Positions 8,890 to 16,819 of a stretch of DNA of 64,000 nt are shown here, piece by piece. Origin of the DNA: a bacterium. GTDB taxonomy: Bacteria > Latescibacterota > Latescibacteria > Latescibacterales > Latescibacteraceae. Made by a program: the position numbers and the translations under genes. The stretch spans positions 20,395 through 84,394 of the forward strand of contig JAJFUH010000050.1 in assembly GCA_021372535.1 (NCBI GenBank). Direction: 5' to 3'. Position 1 is the first letter of the stretch, and each line of letters starts with the position of its first letter. Below the pieces are notes generated by a model, which saw nothing but the letters and a program-made list of their open reading frames with translations, did not search any database and had not been told where the DNA came from.

Positions 8890-9819
8890 TCATGCCTCTA
8901 ACAGGTTTTTAAGTTTCCCGATATACTGAGGAATCTCGATACGCGGATCACCCTTTGCTTCGTATTCGAGGGCAACCCATCCCCTGTAATTGGCTTTGAC
9001 CAGAATATCCCTGAGTTTCCCGAGGTCGGCGGGGATAAGGGAGCCGTCCGGCTGGAAAACCTCAACTTTGACCTGCACGTTCACGGCGCGCGGGGCTGCC
9101 ATTGCCAGTTCCTCGTACGGATTAGTGCGGTAATTGCCGGTGTCGAGGTTGATACCGAACCATGGGTGCCTGCCTACGGCATCGCAAATGGCGAGGTGGT
9201 CGGCAACGAGGGCGGTGATTCCACCGTGATTTTCGAGCCCGAGCATAATACCGCACTGTGCCGCATGGCCGAGGCATTCCCTGATTCCGTCGGCGACCCA
9301 GCTGATGCCGGTCTGTTTATCGGTTCCCTCGGGCAGTGTGCCGGCAAAAATCCGTATGTGCGGTGCAAAGAAATCGACCGAATAGTCGATCCACTTTTTC
9401 ACATGATCGATTTCCTTCTGCTTTGCAGGTCCGGAAGGCATGCAGAAATTATTGCGTATAGCTGTTCCGCTGATTGTGACGCCGCTGCCGAATGCCCGTC
9501 GCTTGAGCTCGGTCAGGTAGGATTTGTCAAATCCTTCCTTGAAGTAATATGAGGTGAGCTCGGTTCCCGCCAGATTCATTTCGGCGCACCAGTCGATAAA
9601 TCCGAACAGGTCCATTTCACCTTTCTGCAGGGCATCACGCATCGAATATGCGGCAAGGGAGACATGCATGTTTTTAGGTTTAACGGCTCCGGCCTGCGCA
9701 GATGTTTCTCCGGTGGATACAAGCGACGAAACAACCGCTGTCGTTGCCGTAAACGCGCCCGTTTTGAGAGCGTCACGGCGCGAGAAAGCCATGGTGTTCG
9801 GATTATCGGTAGTGTTCAT
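8890..9819 (-). CDS. Tat-exported sugar phosphate isomerase/epimerase-like TIM barrel
   Basis: 309 residues, first gene of the minus-strand sugar cluster. The start at 9819 is preceded by AGGAG at ideal distance; an upstream in-frame ATG 30 bases earlier has no ribosome site. SRRDALKTG and the following Ala/Thr-rich core form a Tat signal. The barrel shows GTELTSYYF, GLENHGGITA, PWFGINLDTGNYRTNPYEEL and WVALEYEAKGDP, typical of xylose-isomerase-like enzymes with a divalent-metal site. This is the third exported barrel in 8 kb, so the three probably have different steps or anomers to handle. Confidence 0.86.
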   Translation of the reverse strand: MNTTDNPNTMAFSRRDALKTGAFTATTAVVSSLVSTGETSAQAGAVKPKNMHVSLAAYSMRDALQKGEMDLFGFIDWCAEMNLAGTELTSYYFKEGFDKSYLTELKRRAFGSGVTISGTAIRNNFCMPSGPAKQKEIDHVKKWIDYSVDFFAPHIRIFAGTLPEGTDKQTGISWVADGIRECLGHAAQCGIMLGLENHGGITALVADHLAICDAVGRHPWFGINLDTGNYRTNPYEELAMAAPRAVNVQVKVEVFQPDGSLIPADLGKLRDILVKANYRGWVALEYEAKGDPRIEIPQYIGKLKNLLEA

Positions 9820-10296
9820 CGGCGGCTCCTCTGATATTCTATGTATCACAAGGACATTAAGTAATTGAATGTTTACGGATATAGTATAACAAAATGTGCA
9901 TTCATGGAGTAGTATGAGAAATATACATAAAAAATGCAGATGAATTCAGATAGTCAAGTAATTCCGCCTGAAACGATAAAAAATAAATGTACGATGCCCA
10001 TATGCTTGGAAAAAGCGAGAATAGTATTGCCCGCGATATGAAAGAGAGTTACCATTTATAATAATTGTTTATGGCACTATCGCACCGTAATACGTATTTT
10101 ATAAATCCGGATACCAATTAAAAGTGTTGTGATAAACACCATTTACGTGGATATAAACTGTCAAGAGTCGGCACGAAGTACCGATTTACATGTTTTTGAC
10201 AGCAACAAAACAACACATTTCGTCATGGGGCTTGTGAAAAAAATCCTTTTTCACAGCCCTCTTAAACTATCACACATGCAGAAGGGAGAAACGGAG
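9820..10296. other. Intergenic region between divergent genes
   Basis: About 480 bases, AT-rich, between the divergently transcribed TIM-barrel and amidohydrolase genes; it must hold both promoters. No convincing -35/-10 pair, operator or hairpin stands out. The open frame extends upstream of the amidohydrolase start but has no ribosome site there. Confidence 0.5.
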
Positions 10297-11223
10297 ATGT
10301 ACGGTAAAATCAGAATCCTGACAGGTTTGTTTCTGATGATATATCTCATGGGCTGCGGTCAGCAGGCGCAGGAAAAAACAGAAGCTGCGCCACCTCCGCA
10401 GGCGCCGAATCTTTCAACACCCGGATTTATCATCGATTCGCACATCCATTACCGGGCAACGGACGAATGGGAGAAATCCTTTCTGGAGATTTTCGGGAAA
10501 TTTAATGCAATGGGATGCATCCTCGTCAACATGAAAGACCTCGACAGGGGAATTGCCTTTGCACAGGCTCATCCCGATCGGGTAATCCCTTATGCCGCCA
10601 TTGATATCGACAGTCCCACAGTGCTCAAGGATATACAAAAAGTGAAAGATATGGGATTTCAGGGTCTCGGCGAGCTGTTTGCCGTCCACCAGTGGAATTA
10701 CGATGATCCGAAATACGATCCCATATGGGCTCTTGCAGAGAAGCTCAATCTCCCCATAGCGCCGCACACCGGAATTCTTGCCAACGGCATGATGGCCCGT
10801 ATGCGGCCGGGGTATCTCGCGACAATCGCGTCCAGATTCCCCAATCTCATCATCCACGCTGCTCATTTCGGCAATCCCTGGTATGACGAGGCGGGAGAAG
10901 CGACGAGGAGAAACGGAAACCTGTTCTTTGACATGACCGGTTCCTCGCTCATCAAGAAAGATAATAATCCGGGTATCTGGAAGGAATACCTCTGGTGGAC
11001 TCCCTATATCGGGAAGGCCCATATGCCTAAAGACGCTGTTCCGGCGTTTCAGAAAATCGTTTTCGCCACGGACGAAGACCCCGAAGCGCTTGAGGAAAAC
11101 ATTATCCGTTTCAACAAGATGCTCGATGCCTGCGGGGTGGACGAAGCGACACGTAAAAAATGCTATTACGAGACGATTGCCCGTATACACGGTATCGATC
11201 CGGAAAAGTATCTGAAAAAATAG
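10297..11223 (+). CDS. Amidohydrolase-family (metal-dependent hydrolase) lipoprotein
   Basis: 308 residues. The start is chosen at the ATG behind GGAG because a lipoprotein signal begins there (hydrophobic core and MGCGQQ, Cys at about 16), followed by a Pro/Ala/Glu-rich linker. The mature protein is a TIM-barrel amidohydrolase of the Amidohydro_2 type: the HxH pair in IDSHIHY, IAPHTGIL, HAAHFGNPWYDE and the terminal ATDEDPEAL Asp region provide the metal ligands. Such proteins include decarboxylases and lactonases; a lactonase would fit next to oxidoreductases that make sugar lactones, but this is inference. Divergent from the sugar cluster. Confidence 0.8.
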   Translation: MYGKIRILTGLFLMIYLMGCGQQAQEKTEAAPPPQAPNLSTPGFIIDSHIHYRATDEWEKSFLEIFGKFNAMGCILVNMKDLDRGIAFAQAHPDRVIPYAAIDIDSPTVLKDIQKVKDMGFQGLGELFAVHQWNYDDPKYDPIWALAEKLNLPIAPHTGILANGMMARMRPGYLATIASRFPNLIIHAAHFGNPWYDEAGEATRRNGNLFFDMTGSSLIKKDNNPGIWKEYLWWTPYIGKAHMPKDAVPAFQKIVFATDEDPEALEENIIRFNKMLDACGVDEATRKKCYYETIARIHGIDPEKYLKK

Positions 11224-11260
11224 CATGATATTTAACCCGACCGATTCGAAAAAAATCAAT

Positions 11261-11377
11261 GGAACGCGGATTTTCGCGGATTTGTTTTTTTCTCTGTTTC
11301 AATGTGAACGATCAATAATTCTAAAGATAGTCTATACATTCTTTTGTATGTATTTGTGTCTTAGTGTCTTTGTGGTA
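11261..11377. repeat. Two dispersed intergenic repeat words (cgcggatttt and accacaaagacac families)
   Basis: 11261-11284 carries ggaacgcggattttcgcgg and 11351-11377 carries the reverse complement of the accacaaagacactaag word. Related copies occur at 34843-34870, 48307-48328, 48419-48452, 29967-29984 and 60660-60675, always outside genes. They are probably short interspersed elements of unknown origin. Confidence 0.6.
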
Positions 11378-11410
11378 AGATTTTTTGAATTATTGCTCCG
11401 GCGGATAAAT

Positions 11411-11474
11411 AATGATACCAATAGCAGGAATAGATGCCGAAACAAGTTCGGCATGACGTCATCCGATATCACTG
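11411..11474 (+). repeat. Dispersed repeat family B, copy 1
   Basis: Contains GATGCCGAAACAAGTTCGGCAT, which forms a hairpin around ccgaa/ttcgg, flanked by gatacc and gatatc words. An inverted copy lies at 12811-12867 on the far side of the RlmL-like gene and a third at 61901-61945. Confidence 0.75.
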
Positions 11475-11566
11475 TTTAATCGCCGAAGCAATATCCTGAT
11501 AAAAGTGATAAAAAACTGTTGTGCCGGGCAGAAAATCGGTATTAGACACTGACGAAAAGAAGGGTG

Positions 11567-12706
11567 ATGTATACCTACCAGCTTACGAACAGATATTTTG
11601 CCCAGATAGCCGATGGCCTGGAGGACCTCGGGGCGGAAGAGCTTCACGAGCTGGGCGCCCGGAATATCAAAACCGCATACCGTGGTATCTATTTTGAAGC
11701 GGATTTGGGCACTCTTTACCGTATTAATTATGTGTCACGGCTTGTATCGCGGATTCTTGCGCCATTGAAGGTATTCAAATGTCACAGCACAAAATATCTG
11801 TATCGGACGGCACGGTCGATTGAGTGGACGGATTTTTTTACGGTCGATAAAACCTTCGCCGTTTTCGCTACCGTGGCGAACAGCACCATTTCCCATTCGC
11901 AGTATGCCGCGTTGTGCCTGAAAGATGCAATCGTTGACTGGTTCCGTGAGCGGTGCGGTTCACGGCCGTCGGTCGATACCATCGATCCCGATGTATGGAT
12001 CAATCTGCATATCGAGAATAACCGGGCTGTCATAAGTCTCGATACTTCCGGCGGGTCGCTCCACCGTCGCGGATACCGTTCCGTTTCGGTCGAGGCGCCC
12101 ATGCAGGAAACGCTTGCTGCGGCGATTATCCGTCTTTCGGACTGGGATGGAACGCAGCCGCTGTACGATCCCATGTGCGGCTCCGGCACCCTGCTCGCCG
12201 AGGCGCTCCTTCGGTACTGCCGTATACCTTCCGGGATATTACGGAACCATTTCGGATTCGAGCTGCTGCCTGAATTTGATAAAAACGTATGGGAATCGGT
12301 CAGAAAAGATGCCGGTCATCTTATCCGACCGTTGCCGGAAGGTCTCTTGGCGGGAAGCGACAGCGATCGTGAAGCCATTAAAGCCGCGTCGGCCAATATC
12401 CGGAGCCTGCCGGGAGGGAAACATGTGTCGCTGCAGGTAACGGATTTCAATAAAATTTCCGCTTTGGAGCATTCGGTGATTGTCTGTAATCCCCCCTATG
12501 GCATACGGAGCGGGAAAGACGAGGATATTGCCGCGATATACGGAGCGTTCGGCGTGTTTCTGAAACAGCGCTGCAAGGATTCGACGGTGTATATTTATTT
12601 CGGGGACAGAAACCTTATCAGGTATATCGGGTTGAGACCCGCATGGAAAAAGCCGCTCAAAAACGGCGGTCTCGATGGCAGGCTGGCCCGGTTCGACATG
12701 TATTAA
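11567..12706 (+). CDS. RlmL/RlmK-like rRNA guanine-N2 methyltransferase (THUMP + N6_N4 Mtase fold)
   Basis: 379 residues, the size of the THUMP-methyltransferase half of RlmL without the second RlmK domain. The N-terminal ferredoxin-like/THUMP part covers about 1-165. The methyltransferase domain has the AdoMet motif DPMCGSGT at 201-208 and the catalytic NPPYG at 308-312, both diagnostic for guanine-N2 methylation of 23S rRNA in this family. An alternative GTG start lies three bases upstream. The gene is bracketed by inverted copies of repeat family B. Cytoplasmic; monocistronic by spacing. Confidence 0.88.
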   Translation: MYTYQLTNRYFAQIADGLEDLGAEELHELGARNIKTAYRGIYFEADLGTLYRINYVSRLVSRILAPLKVFKCHSTKYLYRTARSIEWTDFFTVDKTFAVFATVANSTISHSQYAALCLKDAIVDWFRERCGSRPSVDTIDPDVWINLHIENNRAVISLDTSGGSLHRRGYRSVSVEAPMQETLAAAIIRLSDWDGTQPLYDPMCGSGTLLAEALLRYCRIPSGILRNHFGFELLPEFDKNVWESVRKDAGHLIRPLPEGLLAGSDSDREAIKAASANIRSLPGGKHVSLQVTDFNKISALEHSVIVCNPPYGIRSGKDEDIAAIYGAFGVFLKQRCKDSTVYIYFGDRNLIRYIGLRPAWKKPLKNGGLDGRLARFDMY

Positions 12707-12810
12707 CATTGGGCGTAATCCCTCATATTTCACCGTTCGCAGCGACAGGGCATCATGAAACTGTTTGATCCGATTATGCTTTTTATTACCCCGGTGTATG
12801 GACAATATCG

Positions 12811-12867
12811 ACGGATTTCGTCATACCGAATTTATTTCGGCATCTGTTCCGGATATCGGTATCAATG
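12811..12867 (-). repeat. Dispersed repeat family B, copy 2 (inverted)
   Basis: Reads as the reverse complement of the copy at 11411-11474: ccgaatttatttcggcatct with the ggtatc end word. Together the two copies enclose the methyltransferase gene. A short open frame crosses the element but has no coding character. Confidence 0.75.
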
Positions 12868-12951
12868 TTTTTCTTGAAGTACTGTTGAAGATAAAAGAGC
12901 GATTCCCCGATAGAAAACCGATGAAAATAAAAGAGAAGGAGGGTGTTATTT

Positions 12952-13521
12952 ATGGCGGGTTCCGCCACGATTGAAATTGACAGGATAGGTCCGGTGTTCT
13001 TTGAAAGGAGCAGACGGGCCAGGCACCTCGTCATTTCGATTAAACCGGTGAGAGGCGTACGTGTTGCTGTCCCGTATGGAGTTACCTTCGAAAATGCCCT
13101 CACCATCGTCCATGCAAAAATACCATGGATACTGAAACATCTGGCGCGGATGAAAAAAAGTGAGCATTATCATAAAAAGCAGTCCGTCGATAACATCGGC
13201 ATCGACCCGATTGAAGCAGCGCGAAAGCTCGTGCGAAGACTTCGTGAACTGTCCATTCAGCATGGTCTGCCTTTTAAAAAAGTGACCATACGAAACCAGA
13301 GGACTCGCTGGGGAAGCTGTTCGTCAAAAAACAGTATCAGCCTCAATATGAACCTTGTGAAACTGCCGGATGATCTGATCGATTATGTGCTTATACACGA
13401 GCTTGTTCATACACGCATCAAGAACCACAGCATTGATTTCTGGACGGAGATGAACAGGCACATAAGTGATGCGCGGCTTCTCAGTAAACGGTTGAAAAAA
13501 TATTGCATTGAAATACTTTAA
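12952..13521 (+). CDS. YgjP-like (DUF45) zinc metallopeptidase
   Basis: 189 residues. The WGSCSS segment at 120-125 and the zinc motif HELVH at 149-153 with a third His at 159 are diagnostic of the YgjP/WLM-type DUF45 family. The N-terminal part (SRRARHLVISIKP) is typical too. The ATG at 12952 follows GGAGG by nine bases; a GTG nine bases upstream lacks spacing. No signal peptide, so cytoplasmic. The physiological substrate of this family is not settled. It lies 60 bases upstream of the oxidoreductase gene at 13582 and may be cotranscribed with it. Confidence 0.88.
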   Translation: MAGSATIEIDRIGPVFFERSRRARHLVISIKPVRGVRVAVPYGVTFENALTIVHAKIPWILKHLARMKKSEHYHKKQSVDNIGIDPIEAARKLVRRLRELSIQHGLPFKKVTIRNQRTRWGSCSSKNSISLNMNLVKLPDDLIDYVLIHELVHTRIKNHSIDFWTEMNRHISDARLLSKRLKKYCIEIL

Positions 13522-13581
13522 ACGAACGGAGCATATAACGAAGCAACTAAATACAGATACATGTTCTGAAAGGGGGAAACA

Positions 13582-14571
13582 GTGAAACCGGTACGATGGG
13601 GAATTATCGGGGTAGGGAAGCATGCGGTCATGAGAATAATCCTGCCCATGCAGAAGACAGAAATGGTAGAGCTTTATGGCATTGCATCCCGCAATCCTGA
13701 AAAGGCACGGCAGATATCCGGGAAATTCGGGATACCGCGTTCTTTTTCTTCCTATGAGGAACTACTCGCGGATAAGTCGATCGAGGCGGTATTCATTCCC
13801 CTTCCCAATCATATCCATCTCGAATGGATAAAAAAAGCCGCGGATGCGGGGAAACATATCCTCTGCGAAAAACCGCTCACGCTCGATGCTGCGGAAGCCC
13901 AAGAAGCCGTCGATTATACACGGAGCAGAAATGTGCTCCTCATGGAAGCTTTCATGTACCGGTTCCATCCGCAGTGGAGACGGGTCAGGGAACTGATCAT
14001 TACCGGAAATATCGGAACCGTCAGGGCTGTCCATACCTATTTCAGCTATAACAACACCGATCCCCGCAACATCAGGAACATGCTCGAAACAGGAGGCGGC
14101 GCCCTCTATGATATCGGATGCTATGCTGTCTCTACGGCACGGTATGTTTATGGCTGCGAGCCTGAAAGAGTATTGAGTCTCATCGCCCGGGATACGTCGT
14201 TCAAAACAGATGTGCTGACCTCCGGTCTCATGGATTTCCCCGAAGGGCATGCCCTCTTTACCGTAAGCACCCAGGCATTCCCGCATCAGAAAGTGGATAT
14301 TCATGGCTCGGGCGGAAGGATACTGGTTCATATTCCCTTCAACACCTTCGATGACGTTCCCGCTGCGGTCACGGTGTCCACGGGTGTCGGTGTCCGTGAG
14401 GTGCGGTTCGATCCCGTCGATCAGTACGGTCTCCAGTTTGGGGAGTTTTCGGAGGCAGTTCGGAAGGGCGGGCCGGTTCCGGTGCCTCCTGAGGATGCGG
14501 TCAATAACTGCATGGTTCTGGATGCGTTTTTCAGATCGGAAAAGTCGGGAACATGGGAAACGGTGGGGTGA
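13582..14571 (+). CDS. Cytosolic Gfo/Idh/MocA family oxidoreductase (dihydrodiol/xylose dehydrogenase-like)
   Basis: 329 residues with no signal peptide. GTG start behind AGGGGG. The Rossmann fold begins at once (WGIIGVGKHA at 6-15), EKP is at 96-98, and MEAFMYRFHPQW and GGGALYDIGCY are typical of the dimeric dihydrodiol dehydrogenase / 1,5-anhydrofructose or xylose dehydrogenase branch. This branch is distinct from the two exported paralogues at 244 and 7417. Likely reduces or oxidises a monosaccharide with NAD(P)H in the cytoplasm; it could reduce keto sugars produced by the exported module, which is inference. Confidence 0.88.
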   Translation: MKPVRWGIIGVGKHAVMRIILPMQKTEMVELYGIASRNPEKARQISGKFGIPRSFSSYEELLADKSIEAVFIPLPNHIHLEWIKKAADAGKHILCEKPLTLDAAEAQEAVDYTRSRNVLLMEAFMYRFHPQWRRVRELIITGNIGTVRAVHTYFSYNNTDPRNIRNMLETGGGALYDIGCYAVSTARYVYGCEPERVLSLIARDTSFKTDVLTSGLMDFPEGHALFTVSTQAFPHQKVDIHGSGGRILVHIPFNTFDDVPAAVTVSTGVGVREVRFDPVDQYGLQFGEFSEAVRKGGPVPVPPEDAVNNCMVLDAFFRSEKSGTWETVG

Positions 14572-14664
14572 CGCTATCCTTTAGATTCAGCCGATTACTC
14601 CGACAATAAGCCCGGTCTGTGAAGATTGAACACTTTCAGGGCGGAACAGTGCTGCCCAATTCGT

Positions 14665-14700
14665 AAAAAGACCCGGAAACCATTGGATCCGGGTCTTTTT
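14665..14700. terminator. Bidirectional intrinsic terminator
   Basis: Perfect 12-base stem (AAAAAGACCCGG at 14665-14676 with its complement at 14689-14700) around a 12-base loop. A and T runs on both sides let it serve the plus-strand oxidoreductase gene and the convergent lipoprotein gene. Confidence 0.9.
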
Positions 14701-14752
14701 GACTCTGGATGCTGCCATGTTCTGTTTTGGAAATGTGAAACAGCACGATGTG

Positions 14753-15391
14753 TTACTTTTTACGGGGAGCTGCCTTCGCCTTCGGTTTAGCTTTGGATTT
14801 GGCTGCCTTCTCCATCTCTAATGCTTTTGCAGCCTCAATTTTCTGCTGGGCAGTCTGCATGGAAGCGGCGATCTTGCCTTTCAGTGAATTGGAATCGTCA
14901 TATACCTTCACGAAGGAGGAATTATCGAGGTCGGTTTTGAGTGCCTGGAGCTGGCTCTCGAATGCGGTGATTTCATCGGCGAACGATTTACTGTCAGCCG
15001 CACCGAGCAGTTTGGCAGTTTCGGGAGCGAGGAATGATTTCATCTTTTCTATCTCGGCGTTCACATCGAGTACTGCTTGTCCGGCAACTTTTTTACCGTT
15101 CGTTGTTGTCGCGGTAATAAGAGCAGTAATATCCGCTTTTAAAGAATCCGCAAGAGCGGTGGCGGGACCGAATTTTTTCTGGTCCATCATACCCTGTAGC
15201 TCATTCATCTTCTTTGATATCTGTGCGTACTGGTCGGGGGCGAAAATCTTTGCGCCTTTGGTTTCAACATTCTGCATATCGTTCTGGAGCGCGGTAACCT
15301 GTTCTGTCGGAGGCTTTGCACAACCGGTAAATATCATTATACTTGCCATTACTATCATGGCAACAGCAGCTAAGAGCATTTTGTTTTTCAT
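14753..15391 (-). CDS. Lipoprotein of unknown function with helical body and Lys/Ala tail
   Basis: 212 residues. A lipoprotein signal ends at FTGCAKPP (Cys about 24). The body is almost entirely alpha-helical by composition, with several heptad-like stretches (MNELQGMMDQKKFGPA, FESQLQALKTDLD), resembling DUF4398-like envelope proteins. The last about 25 residues are Ala/Lys/Pro repeats (AKSKAKPKAKAA), a basic tail that could bind peptidoglycan, DNA or another acidic partner. AGGAT precedes the start. Expressed alone, ending at the bidirectional terminator at 14665. Function unknown. Confidence 0.75.
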   Translation of the reverse strand: MKNKMLLAAVAMIVMASIMIFTGCAKPPTEQVTALQNDMQNVETKGAKIFAPDQYAQISKKMNELQGMMDQKKFGPATALADSLKADITALITATTTNGKKVAGQAVLDVNAEIEKMKSFLAPETAKLLGAADSKSFADEITAFESQLQALKTDLDNSSFVKVYDDSNSLKGKIAASMQTAQQKIEAAKALEMEKAAKSKAKPKAKAAPRKK

Positions 15392-15739
15392 GGCTTGATA
15401 ATCCTTTCATTTTTCGGTTTCATGGAACTCAAACATTTCCATGTTCATGAAAATAAAATACGAACAAGATATAAGACTCAGACTTCGCGCGTTTCAAAGC
15501 ATTGCTGCCTGAACGGTAACGCCATATTCTCTCGGTGTCTCTTTCCCAAACCGTATTCATGTAAGTCCGGTACATGCCACTAACGGGAATCCACGATGAG
15601 GCTTTACCGATTACTGAAAACGAAGTATGTAATGGACACGTTTTTCTCTCCGCCTCATTCAAGTCTCATGTAGTTCATATTAGTTTCCGGATACTGTTAA
15701 CGGCCGCATGCACTGGTGAAACGGCTTCAGTATCGAGAT
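15392..15739. other. Intergenic region, no gene seen
   Basis: About 350 bases between two minus-strand genes. Short open frames exist on both strands, but none has a ribosome site or recognisable protein features. The promoter of the lipoprotein gene at 14753-15391 should lie here. Confidence 0.5.
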
Positions 15740-15958
15740 TTATACAGTTTTCTCCTTTCTGTCCATTTTTACTGTTTTTTCTTGAGCAGTTGACAATGAT
15801 GTCGTATCTATCTCATCGGTGATTTCATGTGCTGCTTTTTTAAATTCATTGATTCCCTTGCCAAGTCCACGGGCGATTTCAGGTATTCGTTTTGCGCCGA
15901 AAAGAAGAAGAATAACCATAAATATGAGTATCAGTTCTGATGGACCGACACCAAACAT
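15740..15958 (-). CDS. tatA: Twin-arginine translocase subunit TatA/TatE
   Basis: 72 residues with the full TatA pattern: short periplasmic start MFGVGPSEL, one membrane helix (about 8-21), the FGAKRIPEIARGLG hinge and amphipathic helix at 20-34, and a charged tail. Oligomers of TatA form the passage for folded proteins delivered by TatBC. At least seven proteins in this window carry twin-arginine signals, so this component is directly relevant. No tatB or tatC is present nearby. Confidence 0.93.
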   Translation of the reverse strand: MFGVGPSELILIFMVILLLFGAKRIPEIARGLGKGINEFKKAAHEITDEIDTTSLSTAQEKTVKMDRKEKTV

Positions 15959-16534
15959 ATTGCCACCTTCCCATCTTCAAAGTTATACATTGGGTATAAA
16001 TATAGTATTATGGATACACCCGCTTTGCCGGATACGACAAAGCAGGTGATACATGGACTGTTCAAACGGTATTGCGGCTCGGAAAGAAGACTATGTAAAA
16101 TTATCCTTGAGGTTGAAGAAAAGAGGAGTATTAACACAAAAGAGAATAAAGGGAGCAGCAGAATTAAAAAGAATAGAGCGGTCTTTTATTATTCTTTGAA
16201 TAACCGAAGATAATATCCGGTATTTGATAATAATGTGAGAATATTTCATATCAATACAATATAATATATATTTATAAAATATAAAAGAAGAAATTTATGA
16301 ATTATAATTTAGATTATAAATATAATAAATAATAATGAATTGAGTAAAATTCAGCGAAAAATATATTTATATTTAACCTTTCATTTTAAATGGAAAAAAA
16401 TAAAAAAGCAATAAAAAAATACAAATATTTTTCTTTAAATAAGTTATATAATTATATATAGATTATATATATAATATTACAAATCAATTAGTTATAAGCA
16501 TTATCAATCAAAATTCGTGCAAAAAAATATTTTA
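15959..16534. other. AT-rich intergenic desert
   Basis: From about 16200 to 16530 the DNA is strongly AT-rich with long runs of A/T words (ataatatatatttataaaat and similar). A 67-codon open frame at 16010-16213 has no ribosome site. No DnaA boxes, iterons or tRNA were seen. The region may bend or melt easily upstream of the promoter at 16535. Confidence 0.6.
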
Positions 16535-16562
16535 TTGACAGATTAGAATTTTCTAGTATATT
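16535..16562 (+). promoter_or_regulatory. Sigma-70-type promoter for the coiled-coil protein gene
   Basis: TTGACA at 16535-16540 and TATATT at 16557-16562 with a 16-base spacer, directly downstream of the AT-rich desert. Transcription would begin near 16570 and give a leader of about 250 bases before the start at 16820. Confidence 0.65.
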
Positions 16563-16590
16563 ATCGCTGCAATTTAAACGACCTTAATAA

Positions 16591-16616
16591 TACTGTTTGA
16601 TTTTATTCAAACAGTA
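16591..16616. promoter_or_regulatory. Perfect inverted repeat just downstream of the promoter
   Basis: TACTGTTTGA (16591-16600) is followed by a 6-base loop and its exact complement (16607-16616). The position just after the predicted transcription start fits an operator or an RNA hairpin at the 5' end of the leader. Its ends TACTGT/ACAGTA match the half-sites at 50467-50493. Confidence 0.55.
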
Positions 16617-16695
16617 CCATTCTAACAACGTAACCGGTGAAGGGGGGTGGGGTCGAGTTACCATACGGTTTCATACATAGGTAATGCTGGAAGTG

Positions 16696-16726
16696 AGCGC
16701 TTGAAAGTATTTTGAGCGTTTTTTTT
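16696..16726 (+). terminator. Possible attenuator in the leader
   Basis: AGCGCTT (16696-16702) can pair with GAGCGTT (16714-16720, two G-U pairs) and is followed by a run of eight T. It lies inside the leader, about 95 bases before the start codon, so it could act as a conditional terminator. The stem is short and the call is tentative. Confidence 0.4.
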
Positions 16727-16819
16727 ATAAGTGTATTTAAATAAATCGCGTATTATCAATAAGTTGTATTATGCGCGTGTGTTTCAAAATCACAACAATT
16801 TTCAGGAGGAGGTACTACT

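Noticed and set aside
12765-12974. Small open frame of 69 codons
   Set aside because: It crosses repeat family B and the ribosome site of the next gene; no coding character.
16010-16213. 67-codon open frame beside tatA
   Set aside because: No ribosome site; runs into the AT-rich desert with Lys/Arg/Asn-rich composition.
16200-16530. AT-rich tract as a replication origin
   Set aside because: No DnaA boxes, no iterons and no dnaA, dnaN or gidA neighbours.
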